A program made the position numbers and the translations under genes. Positions 37,801 through 49,800 of a DNA stretch of 64,000 nucleotides are shown here, one piece after another. The notes below the pieces were generated by a model, which had not been told where the DNA came from, ran no database searches, and was given only the letters and a program-made list of their open reading frames with translations. Position 1 is the first letter of the stretch. Every line of letters starts with the position of its first letter. The stretch covers positions 56,495,408 through 56,559,407 of the forward strand of contig OY829329.1 in assembly GCA_963691655.1 (NCBI GenBank), in the 5' to 3' direction. This DNA is from Toxonevra muliebris. Taxonomy: Eukaryota; Arthropoda; Insecta; Diptera; Pallopteridae.

Positions 37801-40800
37801 AAAAAAAAACAACAACAAGCAAGACCGAATAAAATAAAGTCCTTAGAGTATTATGAAAATAAAAAAGAAATAACTCAATCAAAAATTTCCTTTTTTTCCC
37901 ATTTTTGTGTGGATGATTGTTGGTTTAAGCATATCCATATTTGTGAAGCTTGTGTGGAGCATATGCTTCCTCTTTGGATGAAATAAAAGAAAGCAAAAAA
38001 CGAATGCAAACTAGGAGCAAAAAAGAAAAAGAAGAAAAAAAACAATAAAAGCTTTTCAAACAAACCATGAAGCATGAAGTAGAGTGCATTAAAGCGTATT
38101 TAAGACGCAGCAAAGGGAAAAAGTTAACCACACTTTGACATGGCTGCTGCTGTTGTTGTTATTGAGTAAAGTGGGTGTGGTTATACTATAGTGAGAGGAG
38201 TGTAGGAGTGTGTGTGCTGGTGGGATCAACGATCGGGTAGCAGGGGGAATAGAAAGATATGCTTAAAAATGAATTGGTCTTGTTTTTGACACATAAGTGA
38301 CTCAAAGTAAAGCAAAGTAAAATAAATCAAAACAAAAAAAGTAAAACAAACTACTACTACAAAAAGAAAGTAAAGTAAAAGAAATAAAAAGCAGAAACAT
38401 AAATGTGTACATACCAGAAAAAAAGTCAAAAGTCACTAGGATGGTTTGTAATTTATTGCTTTAGTTAGGAAAGTGCTGCTGTTGCTACTTCTTTCCATTT
38501 CCATTTCAGCTTCAACTTCTACTGTTGATTTGTTAGTGGTTGAGGATGTTCACGGAAGTTCAACATTCAAAATTTTTCCTTATTTCTTTTTGTTTGCTTC
38601 CTGACTTCTTCTGTTTGTCAAAATGAAAATGTTTAAATACTTGCATCAGTATTTTAAAAGGATAATCATCAAAATGGAAATTTAAGTAAAAATTGCTGAC
38701 AATGACATTAATTTATGTTTTATTTTAAATGTACTAGTATGTATGTATTATATACATCCTTGTACATATAAATACTCGTATTAAGATGTAGATATTTTCA
38801 TATTATCTTTTGATGTGTCATCCATGATATATTTTTTGTACTAACATCAATCTTAACTACTACTGGCTGGCAGCACATACATATGTATAAATTCTGTGAG
38901 GAAGGAGGAGAGTTTTCATAAGATATCTTAAATTATTACACTTTACTGATTCTCACACCATTTTAAAGTTTATCGAAATGATTTGCTTTAATAAAAATGA
39001 CTTCAAAGCTAGAGTTCTAATAGAATTAGAATAGAACTAGAACAGAACTAAAACAGAACTAGAACAGAACTAGAACAGAACTAGAACAGAACTAGAACAG
39101 AACTAGAACAGAACTAGAACAGAACTAGAACAGAACTAGAACAGAACTAGAACAGAACTAGAACAGAACTAGAACAGAACTAGAACAGAACTAGAACAGA
39201 ACTAGAACAGAACTAGAACAGAACTAGAACAGAACTAGAACAGAACTAGAACAGAACTAGAACAGAACTAGAACAGAACTAGAACAGAACTAGAACAGAA
39301 CTAGAACAGAACTAGAACAGAACTAGAACAGAACTAGAACAGAACTAGAACAGAACTAGAACAGAACTAGAACAGAACTAGAACAGAACTAGAACAGAAC
39401 TAGAACAGAACTAGAACAGAACTAGAACAGAACTAGAACAGAACTAGAACAGAACTAGAACAGAACTAGAACAGAACTAGAACAGAACTAGAACAGAACT
39501 AGAACAGAACTAGAACAGAACTAGAACAGAACTAGAACAGAACTAGAACAGAACTAGAACAGAACTAGAACAGAACTAGAACAGAACTAGAACAGAACTA
39601 GAACAGAACTAGAACAGAACTAGAACAGAACTAGAACAGAACTAGAACAGAACTAGAACAGAACTAGAACAGAACTAGAACAGAACTAGAACAGAACTAG
39701 AACAGAACTAGAACAGAACTAGAACAGAACTAGAACAGAACTAGAACAGAACTAGAACAGAACTAGAACAGAACTAGAACAGAACTAGAACAGAACTAGA
39801 ACAGATTTGCTCACAGTTATTGCCTTTCTGAACTTAAAACCCTGAGTAATATACCTTTAAATGGTATCAACCTTCAAATTTATTATTGACATATGCATAA
39901 TCTCTTATCACACTTTCTAGTTTCATTTGAATTACTTTTCGTTCCTACAGAACTTGCAAACTTGAACGACTTCATAAATCGTGCACCTTTTTTAATCATT
40001 TATTTAACATATTTTGTTTCTCAATTTCTTTCAGCTATGATGAAAATCGTTGTCAATTAAAAAAGACACTTTTCTGCATACATCGTAGTGTTGCAAACAT
40101 TTTAGAATTGTGGAATGTTAAGTATAAAGATGTATTTTTTGTGGACAGCAGAGAATTGGCGAAAAAGGAAACTCCATATGATTTGTATGATTTTTCGGTA
40201 ATGAACAGAAGTTGAACTATTATTTCATAATTATTTTGGTAAATTTTTATTAACCTTTATGTTTTTAGTATGTTTGTGGTAGCTTAATTGATCGTACAAA
40301 GATATTACTGGAAAAAGTTTGGTATGGTGAAATACACACTATATTATTGCGTGCCAGTAGGCGAGGCCAACTACCAAACATACGAAAAATGAAGCTATTA
40401 AAACGTTTTTATAATTGCGTTGCCGCATTGATGACACAACAACTGGAAGATATTTGCATACGCAGCATAAAAGATTTCTCGAATTTCGTTTGCGACTTTG
40501 GTGTAAGTTTCTTTTATTCTATATAAATTAAAAATTATTTTGTTAAAAAATTATTGTTTATCGAAGAAATCAAATCCTGGCATGAAAATAACTCTTTTAC
40601 TCGAAGATGAGGATACCATTGTGTTTAATCCGAATTTCTCGAAAGTACAAAATGAGTTACTTCGTACTATTGAATCGATTGGTTTGGCGATACAACAAAT
40701 GCCGCGCATTGAGAATAAACTTTATACGGAATTGAAAATATCTGATCAATATTTTTTAAATCCTGCAATACCCGAATCAATTATAGCCGATGCACGCAAT

Positions 40801-43800
40801 CGTATATGTGCAATGCTTGAAGAGCAACGCATTGGTCCGGAGTTACGTTTACAAGATTTCGATAAATATATCAATCTAATGAATGGTATCGATGCAGAAA
40901 AGGTTTCCAAATTTATGGAATCGGATCCTTCGTTCGATGCTTATTGTGATATGGTTTATCATTATCGCGATATCGAGAGTCAAATCATTAAAGATATTTG
41001 GGGTATTTTGCGTATGGGCCTATATGAGTTTCATCGTGGGCAATTCATAGCGAATTTAGAGCAATTTGCACGCTACATGCAAGAGCAGTTGTTAGCTAAA
41101 ATGGTATCAGATCAACAGGCAAAAATTTCCAAGCTTGGCAAGGAGTATGAAGCCATTGCCAAGAAAGCTTTAACCATACCACAAACGACAGCGGAGTTAA
41201 TGTCATTAAAGGAGTATGTAATTGTTACAGAAGAGTCGACGGTGCCAGAAATGGAGCAGAGACTGAGAGTGGTAAGTCTAGAGAAACTAAATTTGAATGT
41301 ATGGTTAAAATTTGGGAGGAGTTATTGTTATGGAACACAATGAACCAGCACTAGGGCTTTAGGAATATGGATATATTTGACGCGTTTTTAAATTAGTTTG
41401 ATTTTGATTATTTCGGTTTGATATTGGTTGTGTTCAGAAAATGACCTCTGCTCAGCAACATTTTGAGCTGAAGTATCAGAAAAATAATACGCTCAATGAA
41501 GTTATCATAAAGTGATCAATTTGCGTTCATAAAACACTCAGGTAGCAGTGGCGGAGTAGAGGTATCTTCTGAACGTGACCATTGATACTTTCTGAATTCA
41601 ATTTGATTGTTTTAGATTAAACCTGTCGCTTTTTCAGAAATCCAGCTGAGTATTCTGAATCAAAATTGGTGACTTTCGAATTTTATTTGGATTTTCTAAA
41701 TCAATTTTATTAGTCCGAATTGAACGAGATGTTTTTTGAATTAAATTAGACTACTCAGTATTGAAATAAATGATTTACAAAATATATTTGACTACTCCAA
41801 AATCAAATACACTTTTTCAGTTTAATTCGACTGATTGAAACTCAATTTCCTCAATTTCCTAAATCCAGTTTGTCTACTGCAAAGTCAAATTGCTGCTATC
41901 CAAATTCAATTTGACTATTCCGAGATTTCTGATTTAGAATTAGATTTTGTCAGCGGTTTCTGAAATTCATTAGAGTACTCTGAATTAAAACAAATGATTT
42001 CTGAATTAATAGAAATATAAGCTTAATGAAATAAATTTGGTTTGTCCAAATTGAAACAAATTCTTTTTGAATGTCTGAATACATAAATACTTGTACATAA
42101 ATTGAATTCGACTTTCCGAATTCAAGTACACTTTTTAAATTAAGTTTAACTACCCCCGAATCCAAATTGCTGTTTTCTGAAGTCTATTTTGTTGGTTTAA
42201 ATTCAAATAAAACCTTTCTGAAATTAGTTTAATAAATCTGAATTCAAGTAGATGGTAGATTTTTCAACTCAATTTTACTCCTCTGTATTAAAATAGATGT
42301 TTTTTTTTAATTCAATTCGGCTATTCAAAACTCAATTTTTTGCTTTCGGAACTAAAATTAGCGTTTCTTGAACTCAATTTGAATACTCCGAATCCAATTT
42401 GTGTACTCCGAATCCAATTTGTGTACTCCGAATTCAAATTAATCACTCTTAAATTAATATTCTACATTTTCTGAGCTCAATTTGATTACTCCGAATTTAA
42501 CAATTTTTGAATTGAGTGGAGAATACGTTTTTAAATTCTATTTGTAGATGGTACAGTTCTATTTTTTTTGTATTTATTAATAAATATTTAATCGCTAAAT
42601 CTAGAATATGGGACATATTCTTTGGCTAATGGATAATACACTGTACTCACCCCTTGAAATAAAAAATAACAGTAACACCTTTCAATGGTACCTCAAATTA
42701 CCATCAGTTTTTGAAGAGCATCGTGAAATTATTGCCGAAAAGACCATCGAATATCAAGAGTTACTCAAAAAACGCATTGAAGCGTTTCGCCGAGAATTAC
42801 AAAATTATTATGACCAGGTACAAGACTATGAAAATTGGGGTGATATAAAACACCTGTTAAAGTACAAGCGCAAGGGAACCCAACTAGATGCCCGTCTAGT
42901 GGCGGCTATGGAAACAATCGATCGAATTAATGAGGAAGAAACTGCATATGGTTGGGATTTAACACAATATCCTATACGCAAGAAAACGCATGACCAATTG
43001 AAACCATTCAAGACGCTCTTCGATACCGCTCAAGAGTTCATGGATAAATATGATTTGTGGATGAATTCACAAGTAGGCACCTTCGATCCCGATGAGATAG
43101 ATGCCGATGTGGCTAATATATATCGTATCATTCAAAAATTGGAAAAACAAATTAGTGATCGGCCAGCAACGGCGCAATTAATAAAGGATGTAAGCGAGGA
43201 ATTATGTAATTATATACAGAAATGTGAATATAATTGGAAACACACACATTTTAGGTTAAAGATCAAATCGAAGAGTTACGTGAACATATGCCAATTATTA
43301 GCACACTGGGCAATCCGGGCATGAAAGCACGTCATTGGGAACAAGTTTCAGAAATTATTGGTTTCCCTATTAAGGTCACGCCAGAGTTGACTCTAGCTAA
43401 AGTTATTGAATATGGTCTGGAAGATTATGTATCCAAGTTTGAGGCGATTTCAGAAAGTGCCACTAAAGAGAATAATTTGGAAAAGGCAATGATAAAAATG
43501 GCATTGGAATGGGCCGATATTGCATTCAGCGTATCACCATACAGGTACATAATTATTTTTATACCTAATAATAAATAAATTGGTCAAAGTGAAATGAAAA
43601 TTGCAAATGATATGTTATATTTAATTGGAATGCCCTCCACAGAGATACGGGCACCTATAAATTGTCTGCTATTGATGACATACAAATATTATTGGACGAT
43701 CAAATAATCAAAACACAAACAATGAAAAGTTCTCCTTATATAAAACCATTCGAAGAGGATATTCTGTAAGTGTTTATTACTTATTTCTCTCTCTCTCTCT

Positions 43801-46800
43801 GTCTCCCTCTTTGTATTTTAGTACTTGACAGGGCATAGACCCTTAATAAAATTTCTTTTTCTTTACTGATCTTAATTGATTGAAATATTATTTATTGTTA
43901 TTTTGTTAAAAAAGAAAATGGGAAGCGAAATTAATGCTATTACAAGATATATTGGATGAATGGTTACGTGTGCAGGCAACATGGATGTACTTGGAACCGA
44001 TATTCTCGAGTCCTGACATACAACAGCAAATGCCTGAGGAAGGTCGACGATTCAGTGCTGTGGATAAGGTAAAAATCGTAGTAGAAATGAATTTGAATTA
44101 CCAGTGTCAATGATATTGGATTACCATTAAAATTTACAATGCTTATGTAGTTGAATTAGATTGGCAATGCTAATGTGTTTAAAATGCTCAAAGGGAGTTA
44201 AATTAAGTCTGCCAATATCCAAAAGCTTTCAATTTATTTGCTTTTCAGACTTGGAAAGAACTGATGAAGATAGTCGTTGCCGACCCTAAAGTAATGTCTG
44301 TTGTCGAAATCGATAAAATGAATGAGAAACTAAAGAAAGCATACAATTTACTTGAAATTATACAGAAAGGACTTAATGCTGTAAGTTTTTACAACCGCAT
44401 ACACATTTTTATTTTGGAGTTTGATTTACTATTTCAACTCAATATCTTTTTCGATCGAATTTTTTTAAACAGTATTTGGAAAAGAAACGTCTTTACTTCC
44501 CGCGTTTCTTCTTTTTGTCCAATGATGAACTCTTGGAAATACTCTCCGAAACTAAAGATCCAACACGTGTACAACCACATCTTAAGAAATGTTTCGAAGG
44601 TGTTGCTACACTTAATTTCACCGAAGAATTGGAGGTTACTGCAATGCGTTCATCGGAACGCGAAGAAGTGCAGCTTGTTGATATTATTTCGACAGCCAAG
44701 GCGCGTGGCCAGGTTGAGAAATGGTTGCTTGAATTGGAAATTGCTATGAAGAAGAGTGTGCACATGAAAGTGAGTGAAGCGTTCTATAGCTACAGGGAAA
44801 TACAACGTGAGAAATGGGTACTTGTCTGGCCGGGGCAGTGTGTACAATCGATATCGTTAACTTATTGGACATTGGAAATTACGGAATGCTTGCTTTCTGA
44901 GGAGCCAGTGCCGAATTTGACCAAATATTTAGAGCTGTGTAAGAAACAGGTAAAAATATTTTGTGTTGATTGAACTTAGAAAGACTGGTTGAATTTATAA
45001 TATTGAATTTTATTGCTATCGTGACTTATACTAGATCAATAAAATTGTTGATTTGGTACGGGGTGATTTGAATGCGCAAAATCGTATTACCTTGGGTGCT
45101 TTAGTTGTTTTGGATGTACATGCACGTGACGTACTGGCTGATATTGTGGACAGTAAAGTATCTGAACTTAATGATTTCCAATGGTTATCTCAGGTATTTC
45201 GATAGTATTTTATATTCACTTTTTTTTCTTTAAGTACACTAATAATTGTTCTACGTTTTTAGCTACGTTATTATTGGGAAGACAACAATCTTGATACACG
45301 TATGATAAATTGTGGTCTAAAATACGGTTATGAATATTTGGGTAACACTACGCGCTTGGTGGTAACCCCACTCACTGATCGTTGCTATCGTACATTGTTT
45401 AGTGCATTGCATTTGCATTTGGGTGGTGCTCCAGAAGGTCCAGCAGGTACCGGAAAAACCGAAACCACTAAAGATTTAGCAAAGGCGGTGGCAAAACAAT
45501 GCGTCGTCTTCAATTGTTCCGATGGCTTGGATTATTTGGCACTGGGCAAATTCTTCAAAGGTTTGGCATCATGCGGCGCTTGGTCATGCTTTGATGAGTT
45601 TAATCGCATTGATTTGGAAGTGTTGTCGGTAGTGGCACAGCAGGTAATCTGTAATATGCTTTTTAACACTCAGCTTTAGATTTGCCAACAATATAAACTG
45701 CATACTTATAGATTCTCACCATACAACGTGGCATTAATTCGGGTAGCTCCACTTTAGTGTTTGAAGGTACTACAATAACGCTGGATCCCACATGTGCTGT
45801 TTTTATTACCATGAATCCCGGTTATGCTGGACGTTCTGAATTACCTGATAATCTAAAGGTTAAACTTAATTATTTTCTTCTCAACATTGATTTATTCTTC
45901 ATTTTGATTTGTAGGCTCTTTTCCGTTCGGTTGCTATGATGGTACCCGATTATGCACTCATCTCTGAAATTGAATTGTATTCATATGGCTTCTTAACCGC
46001 CAAACCTTTAAGTATTAAAATTGTTGCTACTTATCGTTTGTGCTCGGAGCAGCTGAGCACACAGTGCCATTATGATTATGGTATGCGTGCTGTGAAGTCG
46101 GTGCTGAAGGCAGCAGGTGCTCTCAAACTGCGTTATCGCGATGAGAATGAAGATATATTGGTGCTGCGTTCAATTAAGGATGTCAATTTGCCCAAGTTCT
46201 TGAATCAGGATGTGCCACTATTCCAAGGCATAACCTCGGATTTGTTCCCTGGTACCATACTGCCCGAACCGGATTATGTTATATTCAATGAATGTTGTGA
46301 AATAATTTGCGAGAGAAATAATAAACAATGTACACCATTCTTCTTGGAGAAGGTGCAGCAGGTAGGTTGGGAGTGAAGTAGGTGGCAGCTCAATTTCATT
46401 GGCATTGAAACATTGAAATTTGGTGCAAGTTATATTAATTTCACTGGCATTGAAATTTTAAATGGCAAAGTTTTGTTCTTTAGCATTGAACATTTCAGCG
46501 CGAGTTTGATTTAATTGAAATTAATTGAATTTACACCAATTTTAGATAGTTTGATTGCATTAACACTGAAGATTTCATCGGTACAGAACATTTTAACGCT
46601 GATGCTAGTTCAATTTAGCTTTACAAATTTTAATGAGGATGCTAGTTTAGTTAGCACTGACCAGTTTAATGCTAATAATTTGAATGATAATGCTAGTTTA
46701 GTTTCATTGGCATTGGGTATTTTAATTCTAATGCTAGTTGAATTTCATTAGCATTACAAATTTTGATACGGAAAGCTAGTTCAGAACGATGAAATTGTAA

Positions 46801-49800
46801 AGCTTATTTAGTTTCCCCAACGCATGAAGTTTTAATGCTAATGCTAATGCTGGACGAATTTCATTACCATGCACTAATTCTATTTAATTTCTTTAACATT
46901 AAACAGTTTAATGCTAAAACGAGGCTGCCATTAGTATTTATCTTTGAATTTACCGTGTATTTCTATTATAGTTGTATGAAATGATTTGTGTGCGGCATGG
47001 ACTGATGATTGTTGGTTTGCCATTTGGTGGTAAAACTACAACTTATCGCATATTGGCAGATACTTTGGAATGCATGGAAAAGCAGGTGAGTTAAGTGTTA
47101 TAAAATAATACTCGTAATAAAAGAGAAGATTTTATAAAGCCAGAAAAATCCTTAATAACTTATTTATTCGAGCAAATAGACTTCTTAATATTTTCCCTTT
47201 TCCTAGGGTGCTGGAGAGAACAAAGCTATCTATACGATAATCAATCCGAAAGCTATTACAATGGGTCAGCTATATGGTCAATTCGATATGGTTTCACATG
47301 AATGGAGCGATGGCGTTCTCGCTGTTAGCTATCGCCAATTTGCAGTTTCCGATACTCCCGACCGCAAATGGTTGATTTTCGATGGTCCTGTTGATGCTAT
47401 CTGGATTGAAAATATGAATACAGTGCTGGATGACAACAAGAAGTTGTGTCTTATGTCTGGTGAAATTATACAACTTTCCCCCACTACGAATTTAATTTTC
47501 GAACCAATGGATTTGGAGGTCGCATCACCGGCTACAGTTTCACGCTGCGGCATGATTTATATGGAACCGAGCTCACTCGGTTGGGAGCCGTTGGTGCAAT
47601 CATGGAAAAATGAGCTTCCCCCCAGTTTTCATGCAGTCGCTAAGCAATGTATTACCGCTTTGGTTTCCCGTTTCTGTCCCATACTATTGTTTATAGTGCG
47701 CAAGTCGGGTTTGCATGAAATCGCGCCGACTTCCGATGCAAATTTATTGAGCTCACTAATGAATTTGTTTGATTGCTTCATCGATGACTTCAAAGACGAA
47801 AAATATGTGCAAAATCTCTCTGATTTGGATATGCGTGCACAGATTGAGGGTGTATTTGTGTTTTCATGCATTTGGTCGCTAGGTGGTGCGCTCGATTCGG
47901 CTAGTCGTGACAGGTTCAATATTGTTTTTCGCGCTCTAATGGAAAAAACTTTCCCAACGAATCTTTATGATACATTTAAAATACCTGAAGAGCTACATGT
48001 ACCAGTTTTGGCTAAACCATTTATATTCCCCATACCGAAGCAAGGTTCTGTTTTTGACTACCGTTACATTAAAGAGGGTAAAGGCAAGTGGAAAACTTGG
48101 CAGGATGATGTTGCCTCTGCACCACCCATACCACGTGATATACCGGTAAATCAAATTATCATTACAACCAATGAAAATGTGCGTATCTTAGCCCTACTTG
48201 ACTTGCTGGTTAAACATGGTAAGCCTATAATGCTTGTTGGGCCTACAGGTACAGGCAAAAGCGTTTACGTTATCGATTATATGCTCAAACGTATGGATTT
48301 GAATACATTCAAACCACTGCTAATAAGTTTCTCGGCGCAGACTTCGGCCAATCAAACTCAGGATATTATTATGTCAAAGTTGGATAAGCGACGTAAGGGT
48401 GTATTCGGTCCACCATTGAATAAGAAATTTGTTATATTTGTGGATGATGTGTCGATGCCGTTGAAGGAGAATTATGGCGCACAGCCTCCAATTGAACTTT
48501 TAAGAATGATGCTGGATCACATGATGTGGTATGATCGCAAAAATATTGTACCCATGAAGTTAATTGATCTACAGATGATAACTGCCATGGGTCCCCCATC
48601 AACGGGCAATACGGTGACTCCACGCTTTCAGCGTCACTTTAATGTGCTTGCCATTGATGAGTTTAATAATGATATTCTGATGACAATATTCAGTAAGATT
48701 GTGCTGTGGCACTTGGATACGCGGTGAGTTCTATTAAATTGAAATTGAACAACTAAATTACTAGTTTATAACTCTGTTTTAATTATAGCGGTTTCTCCAA
48801 AGAATTCGATCCTTGTATAGATGAAATTGTGCATGCTACTCTAAAAGTATACAATGATGCTAAAAAGAACTTGCTGCCTACACCGGCCAAGTCTCATTAT
48901 CTATTCAATTTGCGTGATTTTTCGCGTGTGATTCAAGGTGTTCTCTTGTCAGTACCCGAAGCTACTGAGGACCTCAATTCGATGCGTCGTCTGTGGGTCC
49001 ACGAAGTTCTGAGGGTCTATGGTGATCGTTTGGTTGAGGATAGCGATCGCCAGTGGCTTTTCGGTTCATTATGTGAGCAAATGTCTGAATATATGCATTC
49101 GAAACCGGAAAGATTATTTGAACGGTTTGTGGCTAAAGGACAAAATCTACAAGAGTCTGATTTTCGGCGTTTAATCTATTGTGATTTCACTAATCCAAAA
49201 GCTGATTCAAAGCATTATATCGAGGTGCAGGATCTTGATGATTTGCGTAATGTGGTCGAGGCGTATCTGGTTGAATTCAATAACATGTCGAAAAAACCGA
49301 TGAACTTGGTACTCTTTCGTTTTGCCATTGAACATTTATCGAGAATATGTCGCATAATAAAGCAGCCACGTAGTCATGCTCTACTGATTGGAGTCGGCGG
49401 CTCCGGACGTCAGAGCTTAACACGTTTGGCTTCGCATATATGTGACTATGAACTCTTTCAAGTTGAGATCACTCGATTATATGGACCCAATGAATGGCAT
49501 GAAGATGTTAAGCTTATATTGAAGAAGATCGGTTCATCGGAAATGCATGGTGTATTTTTATTCACAGATGTACAGGTGGGGAATTTAAACAAATTTTGAG
49601 GCAGTGCAGCATAATTCAAAAATTATTGGACCATGTAACTAAATTGTTGTCTGTTGTGTATATGTATCTAGATTAAAGATGAATCATTTTTGGAGGATAT
49701 AAACAATTTGCTGAACTCAGGTGAGGTCCCAAATCTTTTTAGCAACGAAGAGAAAATCGAAGTCGTGGAAAAGATGGCGCAGATAGACAAGCAACGTGAT

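Larger units (their letters stand above)
34848..40034. other. Dynein intron 4 (5.2 kb): repeat-rich
   Basis: No coding sequence is recognised. It contains a tRNA-like SINE relic (35432-35508), an inverted MITE copy (about 35900-36127), a TIR element (37007-37265), CA/GT-poor AT-rich DNA with purine-rich A/G stretches at about 37600-38430, and the 11-bp satellite array (39031-39805). The open frames within it are low-complexity or unrecognised. Confidence 0.8.

Noticed and set aside
39031..39805. CRISPR-like array or hormone-response-element cluster (AGAACA half-sites)
   Set aside because: The repeat has no spacers, so it is not a CRISPR array. The AGAACA hexamer is a chance part of the 11-bp unit, and no palindromic response element with the correct spacing is formed.
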